From Actinomycetota bacterium (GTDB taxonomy: Bacteria > Actinomycetota > Nitriliruptoria > Nitriliruptorales > JAHWKO01): 64,000 nucleotides of DNA. Each line of letters opens with the position of its first letter. Positions within the stretch are counted from its first letter, which is position 1. The stretch spans positions 79,631 to 143,630 of the forward strand of contig JAHWKW010000009.1 of NCBI GenBank assembly GCA_019347675.1, in the 5' to 3' direction. The position numbers and the translations under genes are program-made. Positions 42,193 through 51,206 of this stretch are shown piece after piece. The notes under the pieces were generated by a model that saw only the letters and a list, made by a program, of their open reading frames with translations, was not told the origin of the DNA and ran no database searches.

Positions 42193-43629
42193 TCACGCGG
42201 TCACGGGACGGTCGCCACCCGCCGCAGCATAGAGTCCCTCCGCAGTGAGATCGCTACGTTGCGTCACTGCCTGGGTTCCGCGACGTGTCGCGTCGACCAG
42301 CCACACGTCGCGGCCCTCGGCGCGGAGGCGCGACGCGGCGTGTGCCGCGCCGGCGCCGGTGAGCGCGACCGCCTTGGCCTCCGGGATGTCCGCTTCGGTC
42401 ACATCGACCAACAGCGCTCCAGCCGGCGGCTCGGCCACCACCGGCACCGCGTCCACACCCGGGAACCAGTGCTCCAGCGCCACGACCCGCAGGGTCGCGA
42501 GCGCACGATCCACCAGCCCGGCCGGCAGAGCCCCACGGGCGCGGACCAGCTCGGGTCCCCGCGCGGCCACCGCCACACGGTGCCCTTCGGACAGGTCACA
42601 GACCTCCTGGGCCCGCACGGACAGCTCGTGCGTCCCGATCGTCCGCGCGTGAGCGATGATCTCCTGCTTGTCCAGCCCGGCCAGGGGCCGCAGCATCAGG
42701 CGCGAACAGCAGCGATCGATCTCCCGCAGGTGCCGCAGCGTCTGGCTGGACACCTGACCCACCGACTCGCCGGTGACGATCGCCGGGGCTCCGATGTGGT
42801 CGGCCAGCCGGTCGGCCGCCTCGACCATCAGCTGCTTCAGGATCACCTGGCGGAACGCCGGGGCGATCTCGCGCTGGATCGCCGCCTGGGTTTCAGCGAA
42901 GTCGACGATCCACGCCAGCGGGCTGGTGCCTCCGCCCCAGCGGTGCCACAGCTCGCGGCTCACCGCAAGCGCGTGGTCGGCCTGGGCGCAGCGCAGCTGG
43001 AGGTGGAACACGTCCATGGGGCTGCCCTTGCGCATCAGCATCCAGGCAGCCACCGGAGAGTCGAACCCGCCCGACACCATCGCCAGGCACGGCTCCTGGG
43101 TCCCCAAGGGCAGACCTCCGGGGCCATCGCGGCTGTCGTCGACCAGCCAGGCGCGGTCGTGCACGACGAGGACCTCGACGACCTCCTGGGGATCATCGAG
43201 GTTGACACCCGCCGAGTCGTGCAGGAGCGCCGAGCCGATCGCGCGTTCCGCGTCCATCGAGGACCAGCCGTGGTCGCCGTGGCGGCGGACGCGGACGGCG
43301 AAGATCCGGTCGCGGATGCGGTCGCGGACCCGGTTGGCCACGGCGGACACCAGGTCATCCACCGACCTGGCGCCGGGCAGCGGCCGCGCCCGCTCCACCC
43401 GGTGCACACCGAACGTGCTGCACGCCGCCGCCGTGACCGCGTCCGGGTCGTCGGCGGTCAGAAGCAGACGTCCGGCGTCGAGCTGATCGGCGACGAACGT
43501 CGCTCCCCGGCGGCGAGCGGCCGCCTGCAGGTTGTCCTCGAGGACGGTGCGGAACCGCCGCCGCGTCCGCGGTGACTTGGTGTAGACCTCACCGGCGAGT
43601 GTGACGATCAGTGCGTCGGCATGCGGCAT
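42193..43629 (-). CDS. thiI: tRNA 4-thiouridine synthase ThiI with cysteine-free C-terminus
   Basis: A 478-residue sulfurtransferase for tRNA position 8 and thiazole synthesis. It has the N-terminal ferredoxin-like and THUMP domains (residues about 1-165), the PP-loop VSGGFDSPVAAWMLMRKG and ESVGQVSSQTLRHL. The last about 90 residues occupy the place of the E. coli rhodanese domain (LLVDVTEADI) but lack its catalytic Cys, so sulfur must come from another carrier if the domain works at all. It is divergent from the membrane-protein pair at 43776. Confidence 0.92.
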   Translation of the reverse strand: MPHADALIVTLAGEVYTKSPRTRRRFRTVLEDNLQAAARRRGATFVADQLDAGRLLLTADDPDAVTAAACSTFGVHRVERARPLPGARSVDDLVSAVANRVRDRIRDRIFAVRVRRHGDHGWSSMDAERAIGSALLHDSAGVNLDDPQEVVEVLVVHDRAWLVDDSRDGPGGLPLGTQEPCLAMVSGGFDSPVAAWMLMRKGSPMDVFHLQLRCAQADHALAVSRELWHRWGGGTSPLAWIVDFAETQAAIQREIAPAFRQVILKQLMVEAADRLADHIGAPAIVTGESVGQVSSQTLRHLREIDRCCSRLMLRPLAGLDKQEIIAHARTIGTHELSVRAQEVCDLSEGHRVAVAARGPELVRARGALPAGLVDRALATLRVVALEHWFPGVDAVPVVAEPPAGALLVDVTEADIPEAKAVALTGAGAAHAASRLRAEGRDVWLVDATRRGTQAVTQRSDLTAEGLYAAAGGDRPVTA

Positions 43630-43775
43630 CGGCGGTCTCCTGCAGGTGGCTCCAAGTCAGGGTAGGGCCCAACCCGGTCCCTGCGGGGCCCGAGGCGGAA
43701 CGCGTGCCTGTACCCGGCCCTTCCCGACCGGGTGCCTGTGTCGCGTCGCGGTGCTGTGGTGGTGTACTGGCGCTC

Positions 43776-44600
43776 ATGAGCCAGACCGCGGTGCCGTCGA
43801 CGCGCGACCTGCTCCTGGGCGTCGCGCGTGCCGGCGGTGGGGCGGTGCTGTTCTCGCTCCCGATGCTGATGACCATGGAACTGTGGCAGTTCGGCGGGAC
43901 GCTACGGCCGTGGCGGATCGCGACGTTCGTGGCGCTGACCCTGCCGTTGCTCGTGGCTCTGGCCCGCTACCTGGGGTTCCGCGACACGACCGGACTCGGG
44001 TGGGCCGATCATCTGGCCGACGGCTTGGTGGCCTACGCGGTGGGGGTGATCGCCTCGGCGGCGATCCTCACCATGATCGGTGTGCTGCACGCCGACCGGT
44101 CTCTGGGGGAGGTGGTCGGGATCGTCGCGATCGAGTCGGTCCCGGCATCGATCGGCGCGGCGATCGGACGCAGCCAGATCACCGCGGGTGTGGATCGCGC
44201 ACGACGTGAGATCGAAGGCTACGGCGACGAGATCCTGCTGATGGGGGTCGGGGCGATCGTGCTCTCGTTCAACATCGCCCCCACCGACGAGATCCCTCTG
44301 TTGGCCCTACAGGTCGGGACCGTTCGGTCGCTCACGCTGTTGGTGATCTCGGTCGTGTTGATGCACGCGATCGTGTACGGGGTGGGTTTCCGCGGCCAGC
44401 ACCGCTCGGACGCCCCGGTGTGGTCGGTGTTCTTCGGGTTCACCCTGGCCGGGTACGGGGTGGCGCTGCTGGTCTCGGCGTACCTGCTGTGGCTGTTCGG
44501 ACGTTTCGACGACGTGGCGCTGATCGTCGCCGCGACCCGGACCGTGGTGCTGGCGCTGCCCGCGGCGCTCGGGGCGGCCGCCGCGCGGCTCCTGCTGTGA
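43776..44600 (+). CDS. TIGR02587-family integral membrane protein
   Basis: A 274-residue protein with seven or eight predicted helices. LFSLPMLMTMELWQFG near the N-terminus and SFNIAPTDEIPLLA are characteristic of the TIGR02587 family, which is paired genomically with TIGR02588; both are of unknown function. The stop overlaps the next gene (GTGA), consistent with a two-protein complex. Confidence 0.85.
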   Translation: MSQTAVPSTRDLLLGVARAGGGAVLFSLPMLMTMELWQFGGTLRPWRIATFVALTLPLLVALARYLGFRDTTGLGWADHLADGLVAYAVGVIASAAILTMIGVLHADRSLGEVVGIVAIESVPASIGAAIGRSQITAGVDRARREIEGYGDEILLMGVGAIVLSFNIAPTDEIPLLALQVGTVRSLTLLVISVVLMHAIVYGVGFRGQHRSDAPVWSVFFGFTLAGYGVALLVSAYLLWLFGRFDDVALIVAATRTVVLALPAALGAAAARLLL

Positions 44601-45025
44601 CCCTCGGGGGCGGCGACGCCGGCAGCGATCGCGATCCGGTCGTGTTGGGATCGGGTACCCCGCTGCTGGAGTGGGTCATCGCTCTGATCGGTGCGGCTTT
44701 GGCCGTCGCCATCCTGGTGGTCCTGGTGCTGTCGGCCGTCAACCGCTCGGACGGGCCACCGCAGCCGCAGGCCAGGCCACATGCCACGGTGACACAGCCC
44801 GACAGCTACCTGGTCACCGTCGATGTGATCAACCGCGGCGGGACGGCCGCCACGGGGGTGCAGATCCAGGGTGAGCTCCACGCCAGCGGGGCGGTCGTCG
44901 AGCGCACCGAGGCCGTGGTCGACGTGCTCCCCCCATCGAGCAGTCGCCGGGTCGGGCTGGTGTTCGAACGTGACCCCGCAGCGCACGAGGTCCGCGTGCG
45001 GGTGATCGGCTTCGAGCAGCCGTAG
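44597..45025 (+). CDS. TIGR02588-family membrane-anchored protein
   Basis: A 142-residue protein with one N-terminal membrane helix (WVIALIGAALAVAILVVLVL) and an exported immunoglobulin-like beta domain (YLVTVDVINRGGTAATGVQI, RRVGLVFERDPAAHEVRVRV). It starts at a GTG overlapping the previous stop. It forms the recurrent TIGR02587/TIGR02588 pair. Function unknown. Confidence 0.85.
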   Translation: MTLGGGDAGSDRDPVVLGSGTPLLEWVIALIGAALAVAILVVLVLSAVNRSDGPPQPQARPHATVTQPDSYLVTVDVINRGGTAATGVQIQGELHASGAVVERTEAVVDVLPPSSSRRVGLVFERDPAAHEVRVRVIGFEQP

Positions 45026-45175
45026 CTCGCTGCCCCCGAGGCGGACATCGTCCGAACGTCCAACTCGTGGTACGGGGCCCGACGTTCGACCGCACGGCTG
45101 GGTCGCCGTACCGCCCGACCGGCGCTGGGCTGGCATCGACTGCGACATCGCCAAGGCGACCGAGGGAAGACACCC

Positions 45176-45577
45176 GTGAAGCACGACGAGTTCATCGGCT
45201 ACGTTCAGGCGCGCGCCCGGCTCGACTCACGCGGTGCCGCCGAGCAGGCCACGCGGGCGACGCTGGAGACGTTGGCGACCCGACTCGGTGGCGGCCTGCC
45301 CAGCAACGTCGCGGCCCAGCTCCCACCCGAGCTAGGACTGCACCTCGAGCGCAGCGAGGACGAGACGGACCGATTCGGGATCACGGAGTTCTACGAACGG
45401 GTGGCACAGGTCGAGTCACCCGGCACCGACCTGCCGCAGGCGGCCTTCCACGCTCGCGCGGTGATCTCGGTGCTGCGCGACGCGGTCAGCCAGGGCACGG
45501 TCGACAACCTCCGCGCCGCGCTGCCGGCGGAGTTCTCCGAGCTGTTCACGTGGGAAGGCGGCCAGGCGGGCGCCTGA
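45176..45577 (+). CDS. DUF2267 protein
   Basis: A 133-residue soluble helical protein of the DUF2267 family: HDEFIGYVQARARL at the start, then TRATLETLATRLGGG, AAQLPPELGLHL and AVISVLRDAVSQG. The family is common in actinobacteria in stress-related contexts, with no established activity. The start is a GTG. It is followed after 44 bases by a hydrolase gene. Confidence 0.88.
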   Translation: MKHDEFIGYVQARARLDSRGAAEQATRATLETLATRLGGGLPSNVAAQLPPELGLHLERSEDETDRFGITEFYERVAQVESPGTDLPQAAFHARAVISVLRDAVSQGTVDNLRAALPAEFSELFTWEGGQAGA

Positions 45578-45621
45578 CGGCTGCAAACCCGGCCAGCTCC
45601 GCGCGATATCGAGGAGGCCGC

Positions 45622-46512
45622 GTGCACGCCGACCCACAGCACGCTCTGGCCCAGAGTCAACGCACGCGACGGACGCAGCGACGTCGCCTGCTGGAGGTGC
45701 GAGGCCTGGTGGGCGGGCACCGCGCCCCGCACCGCGACATCCGACTGACGGCGGCAGACGGCACCCGGCTGGCCGCCTCGTTCCTGCCAGGGCCATCCCG
45801 CGACGCGCCCGTGGTCGTGATCGTCCACGGGTTCGCCGCGCACCGACGCAAACCCGCGTACGCCCTCCTGGCCGACGTGCTCGCCGGAACCATGTCGGTC
45901 CTCGCGCTCGACCTGCGGGGTCACGGCGACTCCGGCGGCTGGTGCACCCTCGGCGGCCGCGAACGGCTCGACGTCGCCGCAGCGCTGCGCGCCGTCCGCG
46001 AGGCCGGCCACCGGCGGGTCGCCGCGGTCGGCCTGTCGATGGGCGGGACCGCGGTGCTGCACGCCCTGGCGCACGGGGCGCCAGCCGACGCCGCCGTGGT
46101 CATCTCGACGCCGTCGGTGGTCGGCGTCGTGGAGACCCAGGCCCTGGCCGGCCTCGACGACGTGTGGCGAACCGCCTGGAAGCGGGTCGGCTTGCGGCTG
46201 CTGACCGGGGTCCGGCTGGCGGCGCCCCGCGGCTTCGACGCGCTACCGGACCCGCGCGAGCTGGCCGCCAAGGTCGACCTGCCGCTGCTGGTGGTGCACG
46301 GCGAGGACGACCACTTCTTCCCGTTCCGCCACGGCGCGCAGCTCCACGTCGCGGCGGCCGGACCGGCGACGCTGTGGCGCGAGCCCGCCGGGTTCGGGCA
46401 CGCCGAGGACGGCATCACCCCGGCGTTCGCGGTGGCGCTGGGCCGCGCCGTCCACGCGGCGTTGTCGGCCGGTCGGTTCCCCGACCGCGACCGGGCCCGC
46501 CGCGTCAGGTGA
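45622..46512 (+). CDS. Alpha/beta hydrolase
   Basis: A 296-residue serine hydrolase. The oxyanion motif is VVIVHGFAAHRRKP, the nucleophile elbow GLSMGG, the acid likely in HGEDDHFFP and the His in FGHAEDG. GAGGAGG precedes the GTG start by four bases. There is no signal peptide, but the first 40 residues are Arg/Gln-rich and not conserved, so the start could be later. Substrate unknown. Confidence 0.85.
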   Translation: MHADPQHALAQSQRTRRTQRRRLLEVRGLVGGHRAPHRDIRLTAADGTRLAASFLPGPSRDAPVVVIVHGFAAHRRKPAYALLADVLAGTMSVLALDLRGHGDSGGWCTLGGRERLDVAAALRAVREAGHRRVAAVGLSMGGTAVLHALAHGAPADAAVVISTPSVVGVVETQALAGLDDVWRTAWKRVGLRLLTGVRLAAPRGFDALPDPRELAAKVDLPLLVVHGEDDHFFPFRHGAQLHVAAAGPATLWREPAGFGHAEDGITPAFAVALGRAVHAALSAGRFPDRDRARRVR

Positions 46513-46612
46513 GCGGCCCAGCCGGCCGACCCGTCCGGGCAGAGGTACGATGCCGGGGAATCCCATCGCTGGCGTCGACGCCAGCGGTCAACCACGAGAT
46601 CGGGGAACGACG

Positions 46613-46795
46613 ATGGAGAACACGCCAAGCACGCAGTCCATCACCGGACGCAACCTGCTGGGGTCCTCCGGCGGTTGCTCGTGCGGCTGCTGTGGGGACA
46701 CGGCACCGGCTGCCAGCCGCGACGAGGAGATCGCCGAGCTCCAGCAGCTGCAGACCTCCGTCGAGGAGCGGCTCGCCGAGCTCGAGGGCCGCTGA
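46613..46795 (+). CDS. Small Cys-rich protein (CSCGCC motif)
   Basis: A 60-residue protein: a polar N-terminus with GRNLLGSSGG, the compact motif CSCGCC at about residues 23-28, and a C-terminal coiled-coil helix (RDEEIAELQQLQTSVEERLA). GGGGAA lies upstream of the ATG. Four cysteines in six residues suggest metal binding, or less likely a modified peptide. It lies just before the convergent hydrogenase operon. I do not recognise a family. Confidence 0.6.
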   Translation: MENTPSTQSITGRNLLGSSGGCSCGCCGDTAPAASRDEEIAELQQLQTSVEERLAELEGR

Positions 46796-46838
46796 CCACG
46801 CTGGCGGCGGCGGTGGCCGGTTCACCGCTTCCCGGTTG

Positions 46839-47468
46839 TCACGCGCAGTGGTGCCACGGCTCGCGCAGCTCGTAGGTCCGTAGGTCCCAGATCGGCCCCG
46901 ACAGCTCGTCGACCAGGGTCAGGCCCTGGTCGCCCACCTGGTCGGGGTCGCGTCGGGAAGCAGCATCGCCAGGCGGGTAGTAGACCACCTCGGTGAACCC
47001 GTCGTCGCCGTGGTCGGCGATCAACCCACCGACGACGTCCAGGCCGTGCTCGTAGATGTGGTGTTGGGCGGTCTCGGCCACCTGCTCCATCGCGTCGCGC
47101 AGCCCGGAGGTGCGGCCCTGGAAGATCTGCACGAAGCCGGAGGCGTCGGGGCGGTCGTCACCGAACGTCGCGACCGCGACGCAGTCGATGACGCGGGTGT
47201 CGGACAGGTGCTGTTGCAGGTCACGCCACCACGCATCCTGCTCCGGCCGCTGGCTGTTCAGCCGCGCTGCGAGCGGCGAAGCGAACCGCATGACCGAGAT
47301 GAGGTGGCCGTCGTCGCTGATCCCCGCGGTCGACGCCAGCCAGCCGTCGGCGCCCGGCGCCAGGTCACGGACCCAGCGGTCGTAGGACCGGCGGACGGCT
47401 TGCGCGTCGTCGACGCCCGCCTGGACGATCTGGACGAAGATGTCGGTCAGTGCGACGAACCCGGCCAT
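46839..47468 (-). CDS. Uncharacterised 209-residue protein in the hydrogenase operon
   Basis: A soluble protein beginning VALTDIFVQIVQAGVDDAQA. It appears to consist of two repeats of an alpha/beta-barrel-like half (first VRRSYDRWVRDLAPGADGWL, with SVMRFAS; second RDAMEQVAETAQHHIYEHG, with TEVVYYP), which recalls dimeric alpha-beta barrel folds. GAGGGGA lies upstream of the ATG and the hydrogenase large-subunit stop is nine bases away, so it is in the same operon. Role unknown. Confidence 0.7.
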   Translation of the reverse strand: MAGFVALTDIFVQIVQAGVDDAQAVRRSYDRWVRDLAPGADGWLASTAGISDDGHLISVMRFASPLAARLNSQRPEQDAWWRDLQQHLSDTRVIDCVAVATFGDDRPDASGFVQIFQGRTSGLRDAMEQVAETAQHHIYEHGLDVVGGLIADHGDDGFTEVVYYPPGDAASRRDPDQVGDQGLTLVDELSGPIWDLRTYELREPWHHCA

Positions 47469-47477
47469 GAGGTCCCC

Positions 47478-49382
47478 TCAGCCGTCGCAGGCGCAGGTGT
47501 TGATCTCACGCACGATCGTCCCGTGGCCGGTGTGCAGGTGCGTCGTGCACGGCATGCACGGGTCGAAACTGCGCACGGCCCGGACCATGTCGATCCCGGT
47601 GTAGTCGTTGGGCTCGGCGATCCGTTCCAGGATGGGGGTGTTGAGCACCGACTCCTCGTACGCGCCGGGCTGGTCGAACGGGTCGCGCGGTGAGGCGTTG
47701 ATCGTCGACGGGGTGCAGATCTGGTAGTTGACGATCTTGCCCTGGTCGAGCACGCAGTGGTGAGTCAACCAGCCCCGCCCCGCGCCCCACCAGCCCACGC
47801 CGAGGCGCTCGTCCTTGGGGATGCGGCGCTCGAGCTCCTTGTCGTTGACCGCGGCGACCCTGTCCTCGCCCCTCTTCAGCAGCTGGTGCGCGAGGACGAC
47901 GTTCTGCAACGAGACCAGCTGCGAGAACAGGTAGTGGTAGGCACGGCCGCGGTTGCGCTCGAAGGCGTTCCAGACCTCTGGCACATCCCACTCGAACTCG
48001 GCCTCGGGCTGCATGCCCTTGGGCACCCGCATCCGCAGGCTGTGGCCAGTGGCCTCGTAGAAGTCGCTGGGCGGGTGCTTCTGCGCCAGTGCGGTCATCA
48101 ACAGGCGGGCGTACGCGCCTGCCTCGACGGTCTGGCGGTCCCACCGCGGGGTGCACGCCCAGGTGTACTTGCCGCGGAAGTCCTTCGCGCCAGGCCGGGG
48201 CAGCGTGCGTTTGTTCCACGGGTGGTACGGGCTGAGCGGGTTTCCGAGCGGATCGGTGTCGTAACGCTGGTCGCCGTCGACCCACTCGTCGTACCAGGAG
48301 TGCTCGACGAACTCCTCGAGCCCCATGTTCATGTCGGTCAGGCGCGTGGTCACAAGCTCACCGTCGATGACCACACCGGGCGTGGACGGTCGCTGTTCGC
48401 CCCACTCGTTGCAGTTGGCGTAGGTGGCGTCGTACGCGTACGGGTCGTCCCAGTAGCCGGGATCGATCAGGTTGGCGCGGCGGGCCCCGACCTGCTTGTA
48501 GCGCTCGTCCGCCTCGTAGAAGAACTCGGAGATGTCGTCCCACACCGCGACCATCCGCTGGGCGTAATCGAAGGTGGCGGACAGGCGCGACTGGAACTCG
48601 TTCAGCGTCTGCAGCGTGAACGTGGTCGACACCCCTCCGGGCACGATCGTCTGGGGGTGCGGGTACTTGCCGTGCAACAGGGAGAACTGCTCACGCGCCA
48701 CACGGGTGAAGTGCAGACCCTCGCGGTACAGCTCACCGGTCAGCGGGTTCAACGCCGCCATCAGGTCGGCCATGGTGTCGAACCCGTGGAAGTTCTGCCC
48801 CGGGCAGCTCCACTTCTCCGCCTTGGGCCACAGCTCGGGGTTCGTGCGCTTGACCACGGCCTCGGAGTAGTCCGGCCCGGCCAGCAGGTACAGGTGCAGC
48901 GGGTTGTCGTAGCCCATCTCGGCCGCTTCGCCGAGGTTGCGGATCACCGTGCCCAACGGCGGGGGCTGCAGCCCCCAGGCCATCTCGACGGCGTACGCGG
49001 CGGCGTGCGAGTGCACGCCACCGCACACCCCGCACGCCCGGGATGCGACGAAGATCGCATCACGGGGGTCTCGGTCCATCAGGATGACCTCGTACCCGCG
49101 GAACAGGGGCGCCTGCGAGTGGACGTTGAGGTGGCGGCCCTCGGACAGGTCGGCGGTCACATGCAGGGCCAGCGCCCCCGCGATGCGGGTCACCGGATCC
49201 ATGCTCATGTCCTTGATGTGCCCGTTGCGGGCCATCAGCTCGTGGATGTGCGCGATCCGTTCCTCCTCGGTCATGCCGACCTCGGGGCGGGCGGTCGACA
49301 CCGAGTAGGGGTCGGCGACGTCGCCGGTCAAGCGGGCGTTGCCCGCAGCGTCGAACTCGATCGGTAGGTTCTTGAAGCACAC
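47478..49382 (-). CDS. hhyL: [NiFe] hydrogenase large subunit, group 1h type
   Basis: A 634-residue catalytic subunit that oxidises H2. The nickel ligands are in SRACGVCGGVHSHAA near residue 115 and SFDPCMPCTTHLHTGHG near the C-terminus. The L1 and L2 motif forms and long length match the actinobacterial high-affinity group 1h/5 enzymes, which scavenge atmospheric H2. After the L2 motif there remain about 20 residues including a second CxC (NTCACDG), longer than the usual cleaved tail. The small subunit lies upstream with a 92-base gap. No hyp maturation gene is in the window. Confidence 0.9.
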   Translation of the reverse strand: MCFKNLPIEFDAAGNARLTGDVADPYSVSTARPEVGMTEEERIAHIHELMARNGHIKDMSMDPVTRIAGALALHVTADLSEGRHLNVHSQAPLFRGYEVILMDRDPRDAIFVASRACGVCGGVHSHAAAYAVEMAWGLQPPPLGTVIRNLGEAAEMGYDNPLHLYLLAGPDYSEAVVKRTNPELWPKAEKWSCPGQNFHGFDTMADLMAALNPLTGELYREGLHFTRVAREQFSLLHGKYPHPQTIVPGGVSTTFTLQTLNEFQSRLSATFDYAQRMVAVWDDISEFFYEADERYKQVGARRANLIDPGYWDDPYAYDATYANCNEWGEQRPSTPGVVIDGELVTTRLTDMNMGLEEFVEHSWYDEWVDGDQRYDTDPLGNPLSPYHPWNKRTLPRPGAKDFRGKYTWACTPRWDRQTVEAGAYARLLMTALAQKHPPSDFYEATGHSLRMRVPKGMQPEAEFEWDVPEVWNAFERNRGRAYHYLFSQLVSLQNVVLAHQLLKRGEDRVAAVNDKELERRIPKDERLGVGWWGAGRGWLTHHCVLDQGKIVNYQICTPSTINASPRDPFDQPGAYEESVLNTPILERIAEPNDYTGIDMVRAVRSFDPCMPCTTHLHTGHGTIVREINTCACDG

Positions 49383-49474
49383 GCTGGCTTCCTCCTCGCT
49401 TCCGGTTCAGACGCCGCTGGTTCGCTGGTCGGTGGACCGGCGGGACCGGCGCCCACCGAGCAGCTGATGGTCGT

Positions 49475-50917
49475 CTACTCGGCGCCGCGCTCGGCGGTGT
49501 TGCGGTCGGTGCCGCCGGGAAGCGTTCGCTCGCGGGCCGGATCGCGCTCGTAGGTCCACTCGTGGCGCTTGCCCCAAGGCGCGACGTCGGCCTTGCCGGT
49601 GTCGTTCGAGCGCCGCAGCTTGTCGTAGATGCGGTGACCAGCCTCCTTCAAGCGCCCCGGCTCCTGCTTTCCCCGTGCCCACCCGGACGGCACGTCGTGG
49701 TGCAGGTCCCAGCGCACCTCACGGTTGAGGTGCTCGTTGGTGTACAGACGCATCGGCCGGATCAGGCTGCCCAGGATCCGCGACGCGGCCGTGGACACCG
49801 CCGACCCTGGCGGCACCTTGTAGAACGGCGTGAACTTGTCGGGGAAGCCGGGCATCGTGCACCCGATGCATGCTCCGCCGGCGTTCATGCACCCCCCGAC
49901 GTGGTTGATCGCACCACGGGAGGTGATGTTGCAGTTGACGACCGGCCCCCAGCAGCCGATCTCGACCAGGCACTCGGGGTCGCCGAACTCCTGGGCGTAG
50001 CTTCCCTCCTCGTAGTAGGCGCCCCGCACGCAGTGGCGGTGCACCGTCTCGCCGAACAGCCACGCCGGCCGACCGATCTCGTCGAACTCGGGCAGGGGCC
50101 CGAAGCCCTGGAGGAAGTACAGGATGGCCGCGACGGTCTCGTTGAAGTTGTCGCCGATCGGGGCGCAGCCGGGGACGTTCACGACCGGCAGGCCGAAGGC
50201 GCTGCGGTAGTCCTGGCCGAGGAAGTCCATCATGCTCATCGCCCCGGTCGGGTTGCCGTCGGCCGAGGGGATCCCGCCCCAGGTGGCGCACGTCCCGATC
50301 GCGATCGACGCCGCCGCACCGGGTGCCAGACGCGCGATCCACTCGTCGGCGGTGACGGCGCGCTCTTCGCCGTCGGCGCCCCACGGCTCGTCGCCGTTGC
50401 CCGCCCAGTACCCGCCGGTCTCCATCGCGGCCGTCTCGTCGGTGATGGAACCCTCGAGGATGATCACGTACGGGGCGTTGAGCTCACCTCGCAGCGCGCG
50501 TTCGTGGGCCCGCAGGAAGTTGGGGCCCGACTCGAGGTTGACGACCGGGTGGTGCAGCACGATCTGTGGCAGGCCGGGATGGCTCCCCGTGAGCAGGTCC
50601 TCGATGGACGGCGTCGTGGCGCCGGTCACCGTTACCGTGCACCCGTCGCAGCTCATCCCGGAGAACCAGAACGCGTGGACCTTGTCCAGTGGTCCGAGAC
50701 GGCTGACGTGGCTGCCCTTCGAGACCGGGTCGAGGTACTCCTCCATCGTGGCCCCGGCGAACAGCCCGAAGTCGCCGTACTCCTCGCGCTCGCGGAAGTT
50801 CTCCACCGACCCCAATGCGTCGAGGAGACGCTGTGCGGGGGTCTTGTCGGGTGCCTGGTGCCCTCTCAACGCGTTCTCCGGCCGTCGTTCGGCGATGCCT
50901 GCTTCGAACAGCGACAT
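49475..50917 (-). CDS. hhyS: [NiFe] hydrogenase small subunit, group 1h type
   Basis: A 480-residue Fe-S electron-transfer subunit. Proximal cluster ligands are in SGMSCDGCTVTVTG and GTCATWGG; further clusters use CAPIGDN, HRHCVRGAYYEEG, CLVEIGCWGPVVNC and CMNAGGACIGCTMPGFPDK. No Tat signal is present, as in other group 1h enzymes. The ATG at 50917 is preferred over the one at 50941, because the latter lies inside a palindrome with no ribosome site; the choice is not certain. The N-terminal 60 and C-terminal 90 residues exceed classical small subunits. Confidence 0.88.
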   Translation of the reverse strand: MSLFEAGIAERRPENALRGHQAPDKTPAQRLLDALGSVENFREREEYGDFGLFAGATMEEYLDPVSKGSHVSRLGPLDKVHAFWFSGMSCDGCTVTVTGATTPSIEDLLTGSHPGLPQIVLHHPVVNLESGPNFLRAHERALRGELNAPYVIILEGSITDETAAMETGGYWAGNGDEPWGADGEERAVTADEWIARLAPGAAASIAIGTCATWGGIPSADGNPTGAMSMMDFLGQDYRSAFGLPVVNVPGCAPIGDNFNETVAAILYFLQGFGPLPEFDEIGRPAWLFGETVHRHCVRGAYYEEGSYAQEFGDPECLVEIGCWGPVVNCNITSRGAINHVGGCMNAGGACIGCTMPGFPDKFTPFYKVPPGSAVSTAASRILGSLIRPMRLYTNEHLNREVRWDLHHDVPSGWARGKQEPGRLKEAGHRIYDKLRRSNDTGKADVAPWGKRHEWTYERDPARERTLPGGTDRNTAERGAE

Positions 50918-50924
50918 CCAAGAC

Positions 50925-50945
50925 CTACATGTTGTCAACATATAG
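50925..50945. promoter_or_regulatory. 21-base near-perfect palindrome at the hydrogenase promoter
   Basis: The core ATGTTGTCAACAT at 50929-50941 is a perfect dyad around one base; with the outer CTA and TAG arms only one pair is mismatched. It ends seven bases before the proposed start of the small subunit. Such a site probably binds a dimeric repressor or activator that controls hydrogenase expression. Confidence 0.6.
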
Positions 50946-51206
50946 TGCTAGTGCCCAACCACACCATCCGCCGAGGCGGCGTCGGCCGGCCGGTCGGGCA
51001 TGCAGCGACGCGCTGGGGTCGGACGACTTCGATCGCGGCCGTGTCCACCTGGCAACCGCCCCCGGCGGCGAGGACGCCGACCTGGAGGCTGGATAGGGTG
51101 GTGGCGTCACTGTCGAACAACGATGGCCGATGCTGCAGCCCGAACCTCGATGTGCGCGCGGAACGCCGCGTCGTCCCCGTCAGGGCGTCGCTCGGTCGCC
51201 GTCGCG

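Noticed and set aside
47757..49367. 536-codon plus-strand frame opposite the hydrogenase large subunit
   Set aside because: Antisense shadow; the minus strand carries the NiFe ligand motifs.
50929..50941. ATG at 50941 as the hydrogenase small-subunit start
   Set aside because: It lies inside a palindrome and has no ribosome site; the ATG at 50917 fits better, though this is not proven.
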